Source: Oceanibaculum indicum P24 | Lineage (GTDB): Bacteria > Pseudomonadota > Alphaproteobacteria > Oceanibaculales > Oceanibaculaceae | Direction of reading: 5' to 3' | DNA: 64,000 nucleotides | Assembly: GCF_000299935.1 (NCBI RefSeq) | Contig: NZ_AMRL01000013.1 | Coordinates: 1-64,000, forward strand | Notes under the pieces: generated by a model | Databases searched by the model: none | Seen by the model: the letters and a program-made list of their open reading frames with translations, nothing else | What the model was told of the DNA's origin: nothing | Shown: in pieces, positions 56,678 to 64,000 of the stretch | How the letters are laid out: every line of letters starts with the position of its first letter | Numbering within the stretch: position 1 is the stretch's first letter | Program-made: the position numbers and the translations under genes

Positions 56678-57679
56678 TTACTGCACCGACAGCGCCATCT
56701 CGATCAGCTTGGCGCCGGTCGGCACCTTTTCCGAGAAGGTCTTGTAGGAGGTCTTCTTCGCCACCTCGCGCCAGGCATTGGCCTGTGCGTCAGACATGGT
56801 GACGACCTTCACATTGTTCTTCGTGTAGGCCTCGACCAGCTTCTCGTCGAGCTTCTTGCTCTCCGCCGCGAAATAGTCTTCCGACTTCTTCGCCGCCTTC
56901 ATCAGCGCGTCCTGCTGGTTCTTGTTCAGTTTGTCGAAGCTGCGCTTGGACATCAGCACCGGCTCGTACATGAACCACAGCGCATTGTCGCCGGGAGCGG
57001 TCAGGCAGGAGAGCTGCTCATACAGGCGGAAGGAGACGAAGCTGCCCGCGCTGGTGTCGGTGGCATTGGCCACACCGGTCTGCAGCGCGTTATAGACCTC
57101 GTTGGACGGGATCGAGACGATGGACGCCCCGGCGCCGGCCCACATCTCGGCGAAGGTGGCACCGGCCGAGCGCGCCTTCAGGCCCGCCGCGTCCTGCGGC
57201 TCCAGGATGCACTTGTCCTTGCCGCCGAAGGCGCCGGCCAGCCAGGCATCGGCCAGCACGATGACGCCGGCATCCTCGATGATCTTCTTGATCTCACCCA
57301 TGAAGGGCGACTTGTTCAGGCGCTTGGCATGGTCATGATTCTTCACCAGGCCCGGCATCAGCGTGGCGCCGAATTCCGGATGGCGGCCGCTGGCATAATC
57401 GAGCGGGAAGGCCGTGATGTCGATCTGGCCCTTCAGCATCGCCTGCCACTGTTCCTTCGGCTTCACCAGCGAGGCGCCGGGGAACACCTTGATCTCCATG
57501 CCGACATTGGCTGCCGCGACCTCACGGGCGATGATCTGCACCATCTCGTCGCGCACATCGCCCTTGCCGCCGGGGAACTGGTGCGAGGCCTTCAGCTCGA
57601 CCGCTGCCGCATCCTGTACGGCAAGGGCCGCCATCGCCACACCGGCGAATGCGGCCAGAATGAACCGGTTACGCTTCAT
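56678..57679 (-). CDS. TRAP transporter substrate-binding protein (DctP)
   Basis: A 333-residue exported protein (signal peptide to about residue 26) of the DctP family: ASHQFPGGKGDVRDEMVQIIA, VFPGASLVKPKEQW, and EMWAGAGASIVSIPSNEVYNALQTGV, where the usual TRAP Arg near this position is not obvious. It likely binds a carboxylic acid, but the exact substrate cannot be told. First gene of the unit. Confidence 0.92.
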   Translation of the reverse strand: MKRNRFILAAFAGVAMAALAVQDAAAVELKASHQFPGGKGDVRDEMVQIIAREVAAANVGMEIKVFPGASLVKPKEQWQAMLKGQIDITAFPLDYASGRHPEFGATLMPGLVKNHDHAKRLNKSPFMGEIKKIIEDAGVIVLADAWLAGAFGGKDKCILEPQDAAGLKARSAGATFAEMWAGAGASIVSIPSNEVYNALQTGVANATDTSAGSFVSFRLYEQLSCLTAPGDNALWFMYEPVLMSKRSFDKLNKNQQDALMKAAKKSEDYFAAESKKLDEKLVEAYTKNNVKVVTMSDAQANAWREVAKKTSYKTFSEKVPTGAKLIEMALSVQ

Positions 57680-57886
57680 TGGTTTTCCTCCCTGTGAAAG
57701 CGTTTTTCATTTTTTGTAAAACCAGTATGAGACGAAAAATGTGCGCATCACAACAGTCTCTGTATTGGGCTCTGTTTGGTGGCGGGCAGGGGGCAAAATA
57801 ATACCGCCCATCGGGGCTTGCCGTGGGGCCCGTCCCGTCGCACTCTGCGAGCCGGTCGCATTGACCTAACCGAGGGGGCGAAATCC

Positions 57887-58507
57887 ATGCTGCGCATCTG
57901 GGGCCGCAACAATTCCATCAATGTCCAGAAGGTGATGTGGTGCGTCGGCGAGCTGGGGCTGACGCATGAGCGTATCGATGCGGGCCGCGAATTCGGCCTG
58001 ACCGGCGAGGACTGGTACCGCAAGATGAACCCGAACGGGCTGGTGCCGGTGATCGACGATCGCGGCTTCGTGCTCTGGGAATCCAACGCCATCGTCCGCT
58101 ATCTGGCGGAGACCTACGACCATGGTGGCCTGTGCCCCGCTGATGCGAAGAAGCGCGCGCAGGCCGGCCAGTGGATGGACTGGGCCACGACCATTCTGGG
58201 CGCGCCGATGACCACTGCTTTCTGGCAACTGATCCGCACGCCCGAGGCGGAGCGCGACATGGGCGCGGTTGAGAAGGCGGCTGAGGCGCTGGGCAAGCAT
58301 TACGCGCTGCTGAACCGGCATCTCGACAGCCGGCTCTACATGCTGGGCGAGCGGCTGACCATGGCGGACATCCCGGTCGGCGCCTTCGTGCACCGCTGGT
58401 ACGCGCTGGACGTGCCGCACCCGGAGCTGCCGTCCTTGCGTGCCTGGTATCAGCGGTTGACCGAGCGGGAGGCGTTCCGCACCCATGTCATGCTGCCGCT
58501 GACGTGA
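57887..58507 (+). CDS. Glutathione S-transferase family protein
   Basis: A 206-residue two-domain protein: N-terminal thioredoxin fold with WGRNNSINVQKVMWCVGEL, NPNGLVPVIDD and WESNAIVRYLAETY (glutathione site), then a helical domain. It may act in detoxification or in the catabolic path suggested by the neighbours. Start ATG 57887, with GAGGGGG upstream. Single gene, divergent from dctP. Confidence 0.9.
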   Translation: MLRIWGRNNSINVQKVMWCVGELGLTHERIDAGREFGLTGEDWYRKMNPNGLVPVIDDRGFVLWESNAIVRYLAETYDHGGLCPADAKKRAQAGQWMDWATTILGAPMTTAFWQLIRTPEAERDMGAVEKAAEALGKHYALLNRHLDSRLYMLGERLTMADIPVGAFVHRWYALDVPHPELPSLRAWYQRLTEREAFRTHVMLPLT

Positions 58508-58641
58508 TCCGCCTGTTCCGAACGGTATTGGAGGCCGCCCAAAAACGGCCCGAATGAGGTTTCATCATCCCTGTCGTCAAAGGTTAAGCTTAGGCCGCTA
58601 CGATGCGATACCGGACACACAAAAGAAGCGAGGCTAACATC

Positions 58642-59121
58642 ATGTCGATTTCCCCCCGGTTCCGAACCGCTTCCGGTTTCCTGTCCCGTATGGTTGTCGC
58701 CGCGTCCCTGGCTGTCGCCGGGTTGGCCGGGACCGCCCCCGCGCCGGCCAGCGCGCAGGTCAGCGCTCAGGCCTCCGGCATCTCCATCGAGCTCAACAAG
58801 CTGGAGGAGCAGCCGAATGCCTGCCGCGTCTATATGCTGTTCGAAAATCCGGGCCAGACCGAGTTCAGCGAATTCCAGCTCGACCTCGTGCTGTTCGATA
58901 CCAATGGCGTGATCGCCCGCCGCCTGTCGCTGGACGCCGCCCCCTTGCGGGCCGAGAAGACCAGCGTGAAGCTGTTCGATATCGACGGGCTGGCCTGCCC
59001 GAAGATCGGCCGCATCCTGCTGAACGACATGCTGGGCTGCGCCGATGCCTCGGGCAAGCGCAGCGACTGCCTGAAGCTGATCAAGCCTTCCAGTCGGGTC
59101 GACGCCAAGTTCGTGAAATAG
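58642..59121 (+). CDS. Exported protein of unknown function
   Basis: A 159-residue protein with a signal peptide (residues about 1-38, cleavage near ASAQ) and a beta-rich mature part (ISIELNKLEEQPNACRVYM; FQLDLVLFDTNGVIARRL). Cysteines in NACRV, LACPK, GCADAS and DCLK may form disulphides. I do not recognise the family with certainty; small periplasmic proteins of this look are common in Rhodospirillales. It is a single gene before a repeat. Confidence 0.65.
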   Translation: MSISPRFRTASGFLSRMVVAASLAVAGLAGTAPAPASAQVSAQASGISIELNKLEEQPNACRVYMLFENPGQTEFSEFQLDLVLFDTNGVIARRLSLDAAPLRAEKTSVKLFDIDGLACPKIGRILLNDMLGCADASGKRSDCLKLIKPSSRVDAKFVK

Positions 59122-59132
59122 GGGTAAGAAAA

Positions 59133-59278
59133 CCCTCTCCCCAACGCGGGAGAGGGCGGTGAGCGTAAGCGAACCGGGTGAGGGGGCGACTCTGACCGTG
59201 CAATTACCCCTCACCCAGCTGCGCCTAATTCGCTCTCGCTCATAAGGCTCCGCAACCCTCTCCCGCAAGGGGAGAGGG
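59133..59278. repeat. Intergenic palindromic repeat unit (CCCTCTCCC type)
   Basis: Two hairpins CCCTCTCCC/GGGAGAGGG (59133-59156 and 59256-59278) and a GGTGAGGGG/CCCCTCACC pair between them form a nested inverted repeat. This is a common non-coding element in high-GC Proteobacteria. No gene is seen in the interval 59122-59297. Confidence 0.75.
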
Positions 59279-59297
59279 CATTTAACAGTAGAGCCCC

Positions 59298-59636
59298 CTA
59301 CATCACCTTGCCGGGGAACGGGTGTTCCCCGGTGCGCGATTCGACCTCGATGACCCAGATGTCCGGGTCGCGCCCGACCGCGCGCTCGATATAGGCGTCA
59401 GCCTCGGCTTCCGGCACCAGCGCGCCATCGAAGGCGGCCAGCCAGCCCAGATTGCCGTCCAGATCGCGGGCCTGGCTCAGCAGCTGGCAGCCCTGTTCCA
59501 GCCGGTTCACCTTCAGCAGCACCGTCGCCCCGGCCTCCGCCCCCTTGCGCAGCACATAGGCCGGCAGGTTGCGCGCCATGCATTGGCGCAGGTGAGCCTT
59601 GACCCAGATGTCCGTGGTCAAGCGCGGTTCTTCCAT
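59298..59636 (-). CDS. DUF1491 family protein
   Basis: A 112-residue protein with the pattern I associate with DUF1491: LTTDIWVKAHLRQCMARNLPAYVLRKG, GATVLLKVNRLEQGC, then a strand-rich middle and DPDIWVIEVESRTG. Alphaproteobacteria-specific, role unknown. Single gene convergent to the repeat. Confidence 0.8.
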   Translation of the reverse strand: MEEPRLTTDIWVKAHLRQCMARNLPAYVLRKGAEAGATVLLKVNRLEQGCQLLSQARDLDGNLGWLAAFDGALVPEAEADAYIERAVGRDPDIWVIEVESRTGEHPFPGKVM

Positions 59637-59753
59637 CCTAGACTGCCTTTCAAGAATTCAGCGACCGTTCCTGCCGCCTTATCCCATGCCGGGAAGGGCG
59701 CGCCAAGGACAGCATAAGAGCCGCAGCATATCTTGAGGAAGGAAACGGACGAT

Positions 59754-60575
59754 ATGAGTGCGACCTCATTCACCGTCGATCAGCTGGCCCAGCGCATCCC
59801 GGACGGGGCCAAAATCGCCCTGCCGCCGGATTATTCCGGCTGCGCCATGGAAGTGGTGCGCGCGCTGATCCGGCGCGGTGCTAAGAATCTGCACATTGTC
59901 GGCGTGCCCTCGGTGGGGCTGCAGGGCGACATGCTGATCGGCGCCGGCTGTGTCGGCACGCTGGAGACAGCGGCGGTCACCATGGGCGAGCTGGGCATAG
60001 CACCCCGCTTCATCGCCGCCGCCAAGGCCGGCACCATCAAGCTGCGCGACGGCACCTGCCCGGCCATTCATGCCGGGTTGCAGGCGGCGGAGAAGGGCAT
60101 CCCCTACATGCCGCTGCGCGGCGTGCTGGGCAGCGATCTGGTCGCGCATCGCGACGACTGGAAGGTGGCTGAAAACCCGTTCGGCGAGAATGATCCGATC
60201 CTGCTGGTCCCGGCGATCCGCCCGGATGTGGCGCTGTTCCATGTCCGCAAGGCCGACCGCAAGGGCAATGTCTGGATCGGCGTGCGGCGCGAGCTGATGC
60301 TGATGGCGCATGCCGCGAAGGAATGCCTGGTCACCGCCGAGGAGATCGTCGAGGGCGACCTGCTGGCCGACGAGGCGACGGCGGCCGGCACCATCCCCGG
60401 CCTCTATGTCACCGCCATCGCGGAGGCGAAGGAGGGGGCCTGGCCGGTCGGCCTGGGTGGCGCCTATCCGGCCGATGCCGGGCATATCGCGGATTATTAC
60501 GAACAGGCACGCAGCGACGAGGGCTTCCGGAGCTACCTCGCGCAGCATGTGCTGACCCGTAACGCGGCGGAGTGA
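59754..60575 (+). CDS. CoA-transferase-like subunit A (glutaconate CoA-transferase family)
   Basis: A 273-residue protein of the family that includes glutaconate CoA-transferase A and IpdA: GAKIALPPDYSGCAMEVVRALI, NLHIVGVPSVGLQGDMLIG, and ALFHVRKADRKGNVWIG. These act as heterodimers with the B subunit encoded directly downstream. GAGGAAGGAAA precedes ATG 59754. Its stop overlaps an in-frame GTG of the B gene. Confidence 0.85.
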   Translation: MSATSFTVDQLAQRIPDGAKIALPPDYSGCAMEVVRALIRRGAKNLHIVGVPSVGLQGDMLIGAGCVGTLETAAVTMGELGIAPRFIAAAKAGTIKLRDGTCPAIHAGLQAAEKGIPYMPLRGVLGSDLVAHRDDWKVAENPFGENDPILLVPAIRPDVALFHVRKADRKGNVWIGVRRELMLMAHAAKECLVTAEEIVEGDLLADEATAAGTIPGLYVTAIAEAKEGAWPVGLGGAYPADAGHIADYYEQARSDEGFRSYLAQHVLTRNAAE

Positions 60576-60580
60576 CCCTG

Positions 60581-61318
60581 ATGGCCACAGATTGCAAGCC
60601 CGAGGAACTGCTGATCTCCTTCATCGCCGACAGGCTGGCGGGGCTGCGCCATGTCGCGGTCGGCAATTCCTCCCCGATTCCGGGTGCCGCCGCGCTGCTG
60701 GCGCGTGCCCGCTCCAACGGCATGCTGCGCGTCTCGCTGCTCGGCAGCCGCAAGCACACCGCCTTCACCGATGGCGGCAAGGAGCTGTTCGACTGCGCCG
60801 CCGAGGGCCGTATCGACGCCTTCTTCCTGGGCGGCGGGCAGATCGACGGCGAGGCCAACATCAACCTGGTCGGCATCGGCGACTATCCGCAGACCAAGGT
60901 GCGCTTCCCCGGCTCGTTCGGTTCCGCCTATCTGTATTTCCTGGTGCCGCAGGTGATCCTGTTCCGCGAGGAACATACCGACCGCGTGCTGGTGCCGAAG
61001 GTGGATTTCGTCAGCGCGCCGGGCACCAGCCCCGCCAATGTCTATCGGCCGGGCGGGCCGAAGATGCTGGTCACCGGGCGCTGCATCTTCGACTTCGACA
61101 AGGACCGGAAACGCTTCAGCCTGCGCAGCGTGCATCCGGGCCATACGGTCGAGGAAATCCGCGAGAATACCGGCTTCGACTATGACGAGCCGGCGAGCGT
61201 GCCGGAGACGCCGATCCCCGATGCCGAGACGCTGGCGCTGTTGCGCGGGCGCATCGGGCAGGAGATCGCCGAGACCTATCCCGCCTTCGCGTCGCGTGTC
61301 TTCGACATCGCCGCCTGA
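60581..61318 (+). CDS. CoA-transferase-like subunit B lacking a recognisable catalytic Glu motif
   Basis: A 245-residue protein with AFFLGGGQIDGEANINLVGIGDYP, the family's central motif, and GSAYLYFLVPQVIL. In CoA-transferases of this type a catalytic Glu sits in an ESG or ENG motif after the first strand-helix units; here the corresponding stretch reads VSLLGSRKHTAF with no Glu. It may therefore be a hydrolase- or lyase-like relative (IpdAB-type enzymes show this is possible) or hold a different acid. ATG 60581 has GGAG eight bases upstream. Confidence 0.78.
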   Translation: MATDCKPEELLISFIADRLAGLRHVAVGNSSPIPGAAALLARARSNGMLRVSLLGSRKHTAFTDGGKELFDCAAEGRIDAFFLGGGQIDGEANINLVGIGDYPQTKVRFPGSFGSAYLYFLVPQVILFREEHTDRVLVPKVDFVSAPGTSPANVYRPGGPKMLVTGRCIFDFDKDRKRFSLRSVHPGHTVEEIRENTGFDYDEPASVPETPIPDAETLALLRGRIGQEIAETYPAFASRVFDIAA

Positions 61319-61338
61319 TTTTCATTTTGGGAGAACGA

Positions 61339-62565
61339 ATGATGGCGGATACCGCCGCGAACCCGGCCGGCGGCGCTTTTGGCGCGCTGAACGGCCTGAA
61401 GGTGATCGACCTGACCCGCGTGCTGGGCGGCCCCTACGGCACCCAGATCCTGGGCGACCATGGCGCGGAGATCGTGAAGATCGAGCCGCCGCAGGGCGAC
61501 GAGGTGCGCGACTGGGGGCCGCCCTTCCTGGAGGGCGACGCCTCCTATTTCATCGGCGTGAACCGCAACAAGCGCTCGCTCGGCCTCGACCTCTCCAAGC
61601 CGGAGGGCCGGGAGGTGCTGCTGCGCCTGCTCGACGGTGCCGACGTGCTGATCGAGAATTACAAGCCCGGCACCATGGAGCGCTGGGGCATCGGTTATGA
61701 GGAGGTGTTGTCGAAGCGCTTCCCGAAACTGATCCATTGCCGCATCAGCGGCTTTGGCGGCGACGGCCCGCTGGGCGGCTTTCCCGGCTATGACGCGGTC
61801 ATCCAGGCGATGGCCGGCATGTTCTCGATCAACGGCACGCCGGAGGCCGGGCCGACCCGTATGGGCACGCCGCTGGTCGATCTCGGCACCGGGCTCTATT
61901 CCGCCATCGCCATCCTGATGGCGCTGTTCGAGCGCCAGCGTTCCGGCAAGGGCCAGTATATCGATATGACGCTGTATGATTCGGCGGTGGCTCTCCTGCA
62001 TCCGCAGGCGGCCAACTACTTCCTGTCGGGCAAGACCCCGGTGCTGACCGGCAGCGAGCATCCCAACATCACGCCCTACGACAAGTTCGCCACCAGCACC
62101 GGCGAGATTTTCCTCGCCATCGGCAACAACCGCGCCTTCGAGCGGTTCTGCACCGAGATCGGCCGCCCGGACCTGCCCGCCGATCCGCGCTTTACCAGCA
62201 ATGGCGAGCGCACGATCAACCGCCCGGCGCTGCGCGCGGAGCTGGAAAAGGCGATGGCGGACATGGACGGCAAGGCGCTGTGCGAGCGGCTACTGGCCGT
62301 CGGCGTGCCGGCTGGACCCGTCATGAACATCGCCGAGGTGTTTGCAGCGGAACACACCCAGCATCGCCGCATGGACGAGACGCTGGGCGCCTATCGCGGC
62401 ACCGGCATCCCGATCAAGTTCAGCCGCACGCCGGGCAGCGTGCGCCGCACCCCGCCAAAATTCGCCCAGCACAGCGATGAAATCCTGGCCGAGGCGGGCT
62501 TCTCCGCCGAGGAGGTCGCATCGCTGAAGCAGGGCGATGTGGTGGTCACCAAACGCCGGCAATAA
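61339..62565 (+). CDS. CaiB/BaiF-type (class III) CoA transferase
   Basis: A 408-residue protein with the family start GLKVIDLTRVLGGPYGTQILGDHGAEIVKIE, then RNKRSLGLDL and FGGDGPLGGFPGYD. The expected nucleophile is Asp181 in PLVDLGTG. It moves CoA between acyl groups of organic acids. GGGAGAACG precedes ATG 61339. It follows the A/B pair and precedes an enolase-superfamily gene, so these four are probably one operon. Confidence 0.92.
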   Translation: MMADTAANPAGGAFGALNGLKVIDLTRVLGGPYGTQILGDHGAEIVKIEPPQGDEVRDWGPPFLEGDASYFIGVNRNKRSLGLDLSKPEGREVLLRLLDGADVLIENYKPGTMERWGIGYEEVLSKRFPKLIHCRISGFGGDGPLGGFPGYDAVIQAMAGMFSINGTPEAGPTRMGTPLVDLGTGLYSAIAILMALFERQRSGKGQYIDMTLYDSAVALLHPQAANYFLSGKTPVLTGSEHPNITPYDKFATSTGEIFLAIGNNRAFERFCTEIGRPDLPADPRFTSNGERTINRPALRAELEKAMADMDGKALCERLLAVGVPAGPVMNIAEVFAAEHTQHRRMDETLGAYRGTGIPIKFSRTPGSVRRTPPKFAQHSDEILAEAGFSAEEVASLKQGDVVVTKRRQ

Positions 62566-62587
62566 GAAACGAACACGGAGGACCGCC

Positions 62588-63727
62588 ATGAAGATCGTCG
62601 AGCTGAAGGCCTATCCGATCTCCTTCAAGGTGCCGGAGGGGGCGAATGTCTCGCTGGGCATCGGCCGCACGGTGAAGCGCGACGCGGTGATCGTGAAGAT
62701 CGTCACCGAGGACGGCATCACCGGCTGGGGCGAGGCGCATGCCGCCCGCGCGCCGGGTGCCGTGGCGCAGCTTGCCAACACCACGCTGCGCCAGCTCGTG
62801 GTCGGGCAGGATGCCGGCGATATTGTCGGCCTGTGGAACCGCATGTACCGCATGCAGCTCGCCAGCCACGGCATGGGGGCGGGCGCCGCCATCGCGATGA
62901 GCGGCATCGACATGGCGCTGTGGGACATCAAGGGCAAGGCGGCGGGCTGGCCGCTCTACCGGCTGCTGGGCGGCTCCGCGAAGCCGATGCAAGCCTATGC
63001 CGGCGGCATCTCGCTGGGCTTCCAGGAGCCGGCAAAGCTGGTGGAGGAGGCGCAATCCTATGTCGCGCAGGGCTACAGGGCGCTGAAGCTGCGCATCGGC
63101 GACACGGTGGCGCGCGATCTGGAACGGGTGCGCGCCGTGCGCAAGGCGCTGGGCGAGGGCATCGACATCCTGACCGACGCCAACACCAACTACACGCTGG
63201 CAGATGCCCGCAACGCCTATCCGGGTCTGGACGAGTGCCGTGTCGGCTGGCTGGAGGAACCCTTCCCCTCGCCGGACGACCGTAGCTACGAGATCGCGGC
63301 GTCCTATGGCCGCACGCCGCTGGCGGCGGGCGAGAACCATTATACCCGCTTCGATTTCAACCGGCTGATCGAGCGCAAGGTGATCAATATCTTCCAGCCT
63401 GACCTGTCGAAGACCGGCGGCATCACCGAGGGGCTGCGCATCGCGCACATGGCCTCGGCCTGGAAGATTTCCAGCCATCCGCATACGTCGGTGACGGGCC
63501 TCAACATGGCGGCCTCGCTGCATTTCCTGGCCGCCATCGACAATCCCGGCTATTTCGAGGCCGATCTGTCGAAGGGCAATGTGTTCCGCGATCAGCTGTG
63601 CAGCCCGGCCTACAGCGTTTCAGCCGACGGCACGGTAACGCCGCCGGAGGCGCCCGGCCTTGGCATCGAGGTTGATGAGGCGGTGCTGGCCGCCCACCCC
63701 GTCATCGACGGGGCGGGGTATGTGTGA
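62588..63727 (+). CDS. Enolase-superfamily enzyme, mandelate racemase type
   Basis: A 379-residue protein with an N-terminal capping domain and a TIM barrel. Visible residues: Lys167 in ALKLRIGD, Asp197 in TDANTNY, Glu223 in WLEEP, Glu249 in GENHY, and His297 and His299 in SSHPHTS. The metal ligands and the Lys/His pair fit a racemase or acid-sugar dehydratase, not muconate cycloisomerase. The exact substrate is unknown. CGGAGGACC precedes ATG 62588. Last gene of the catabolic unit. Confidence 0.9.
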   Translation: MKIVELKAYPISFKVPEGANVSLGIGRTVKRDAVIVKIVTEDGITGWGEAHAARAPGAVAQLANTTLRQLVVGQDAGDIVGLWNRMYRMQLASHGMGAGAAIAMSGIDMALWDIKGKAAGWPLYRLLGGSAKPMQAYAGGISLGFQEPAKLVEEAQSYVAQGYRALKLRIGDTVARDLERVRAVRKALGEGIDILTDANTNYTLADARNAYPGLDECRVGWLEEPFPSPDDRSYEIAASYGRTPLAAGENHYTRFDFNRLIERKVINIFQPDLSKTGGITEGLRIAHMASAWKISSHPHTSVTGLNMAASLHFLAAIDNPGYFEADLSKGNVFRDQLCSPAYSVSADGTVTPPEAPGLGIEVDEAVLAAHPVIDGAGYV

Positions 63728-63770
63728 TTAAGCATCAGAAAAGATTCTGAAATTAGCATTAACGCTTAAT

Positions 63771-63870
63771 TGTCATTGCCGGGCTTGACCCGGCAATCCA
63801 GGGGCCAAGGCCTGAGACGTTACAGGCAAAGCGACGCTCCTGGACCCCCGGGTCAAGCCCGGGGGTGACA
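63771..63870. repeat. REP-like intergenic repeat with two hairpins, copy 2
   Basis: Hairpins at 63775-63797 (loop CTTGA) and 63844-63866 (loop TCAAG), each with nine-base-pair perfect stems. Same order and outer sequence as the copy at 6131-6230. The intergenic stretch from 63728 on holds no gene I can support. Confidence 0.85.
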
Positions 63871-63896
63871 TGAGAATGTACTTTCTGAAATCCACC

Positions 63897-64000
63897 CATG
63901 CTCTTCGAGACGGCGCTTCGCGCCTCCTCAGGGCGAGGGGAGTATTGGATTACCGGCGGCGCCTCCTGGTGACCTCATGCTGAGGAGGTCGCGCCCGGTT
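63897..64000. repeat. Second repeat family at the window end (partial)
   Basis: Starts CCATGCTCTTCGAGACGG and carries CCTCCTCA (63923-63930) with its inverted partner TGAGGAGG (63981-63988). The wording is like a widespread alphaproteobacterial intergenic palindrome. It runs to the window edge. Confidence 0.6.

Noticed and set aside
63750-63770. TTAACGCTTAA near the window end, considered as a CtrA box
   Set aside because: Spacing is three bases instead of seven.

Overview
This 64-kb window looks like chromosomal DNA from a high-GC alphaproteobacterium, most like the Rhodospirillales. The reasons are: FlbT/FlaF/FliX flagellar regulators, sigma-54 flagellar promoters with FlbD-type palindromic enhancers, a CtrA box, a CckA-like hybrid kinase directly behind flhB, a DksA with a degenerate zinc finger, and a DUF1491 protein. 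Genus or species cannot be fixed from the sequence alone. I see no rRNA, tRNA, CRISPR array, insertion sequence or prophage.

Positions 1-31286 form one large flagellar/chemotaxis island. It opens with the end of a flagellin gene, then two tandem flbT-flaF pairs, a second flagellin, flgK, flgL and a FlaG-like gene. A minus-strand unit flgI-flgJ-flgN, then fliX and dksA, follow. Next is a minus-strand unit flgF-flgG-flgA-flgH, divergent from fliL-fliM-DUF6468-motE. A cheY-cheZ unit led by a CtrA box continues into two MotB-like genes and a very large TPR protein. A minus-strand unit (flhB C-terminal paralogue, small helical protein, fliO, fliP) is divergent from flgB-flgC-fliE-fliQ-fliR-flhB-cckA. 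Five sigma-54 promoters (GG-N10-GC) and four enhancer-like palindromes (CGGCAA-N3-TTGCCG type) fit a class II/III flagellar hierarchy in which FliX and FlbD drive sigma-54 transcription.

Positions 31422-43850 are mostly housekeeping: recA, alaS, a MoxR ATPase with a VWA partner, a toxin-antitoxin locus whose Doc toxin is frameshifted in its catalytic motif, a lytic transglycosylase, icd, a LOG-family protein, a cytochrome c'/b561 pair, and a LysM protein interrupted by a 76-bp insertion that is an inverted copy of its own downstream sequence.

Positions 43857-54744 carry phospholipid synthesis genes (psd, pssA, a second CDP-alcohol transferase), an RND efflux pair, a methyltransferase and an exbB-exbD-exbD-tonB operon. 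Positions 54751-63727 hold a TRAP transporter, a glutathione transferase, a CoA-transferase-like A/B pair, a CaiB-type CoA transferase and an enolase-superfamily enzyme, suggesting uptake and breakdown of an organic acid. Intergenic REP-like hairpin repeats occur near 6.1, 59.2 and 63.8 kb.

The most unusual points are: paired ion-motor subunits in which one member lacks the essential membrane Asp (MotB-like pair and ExbD pair), the duplicated flbT-flaF module, the templated inverted insertion in the LysM gene, and REP-like repeats whose two hairpin loops co-vary and stay complementary.
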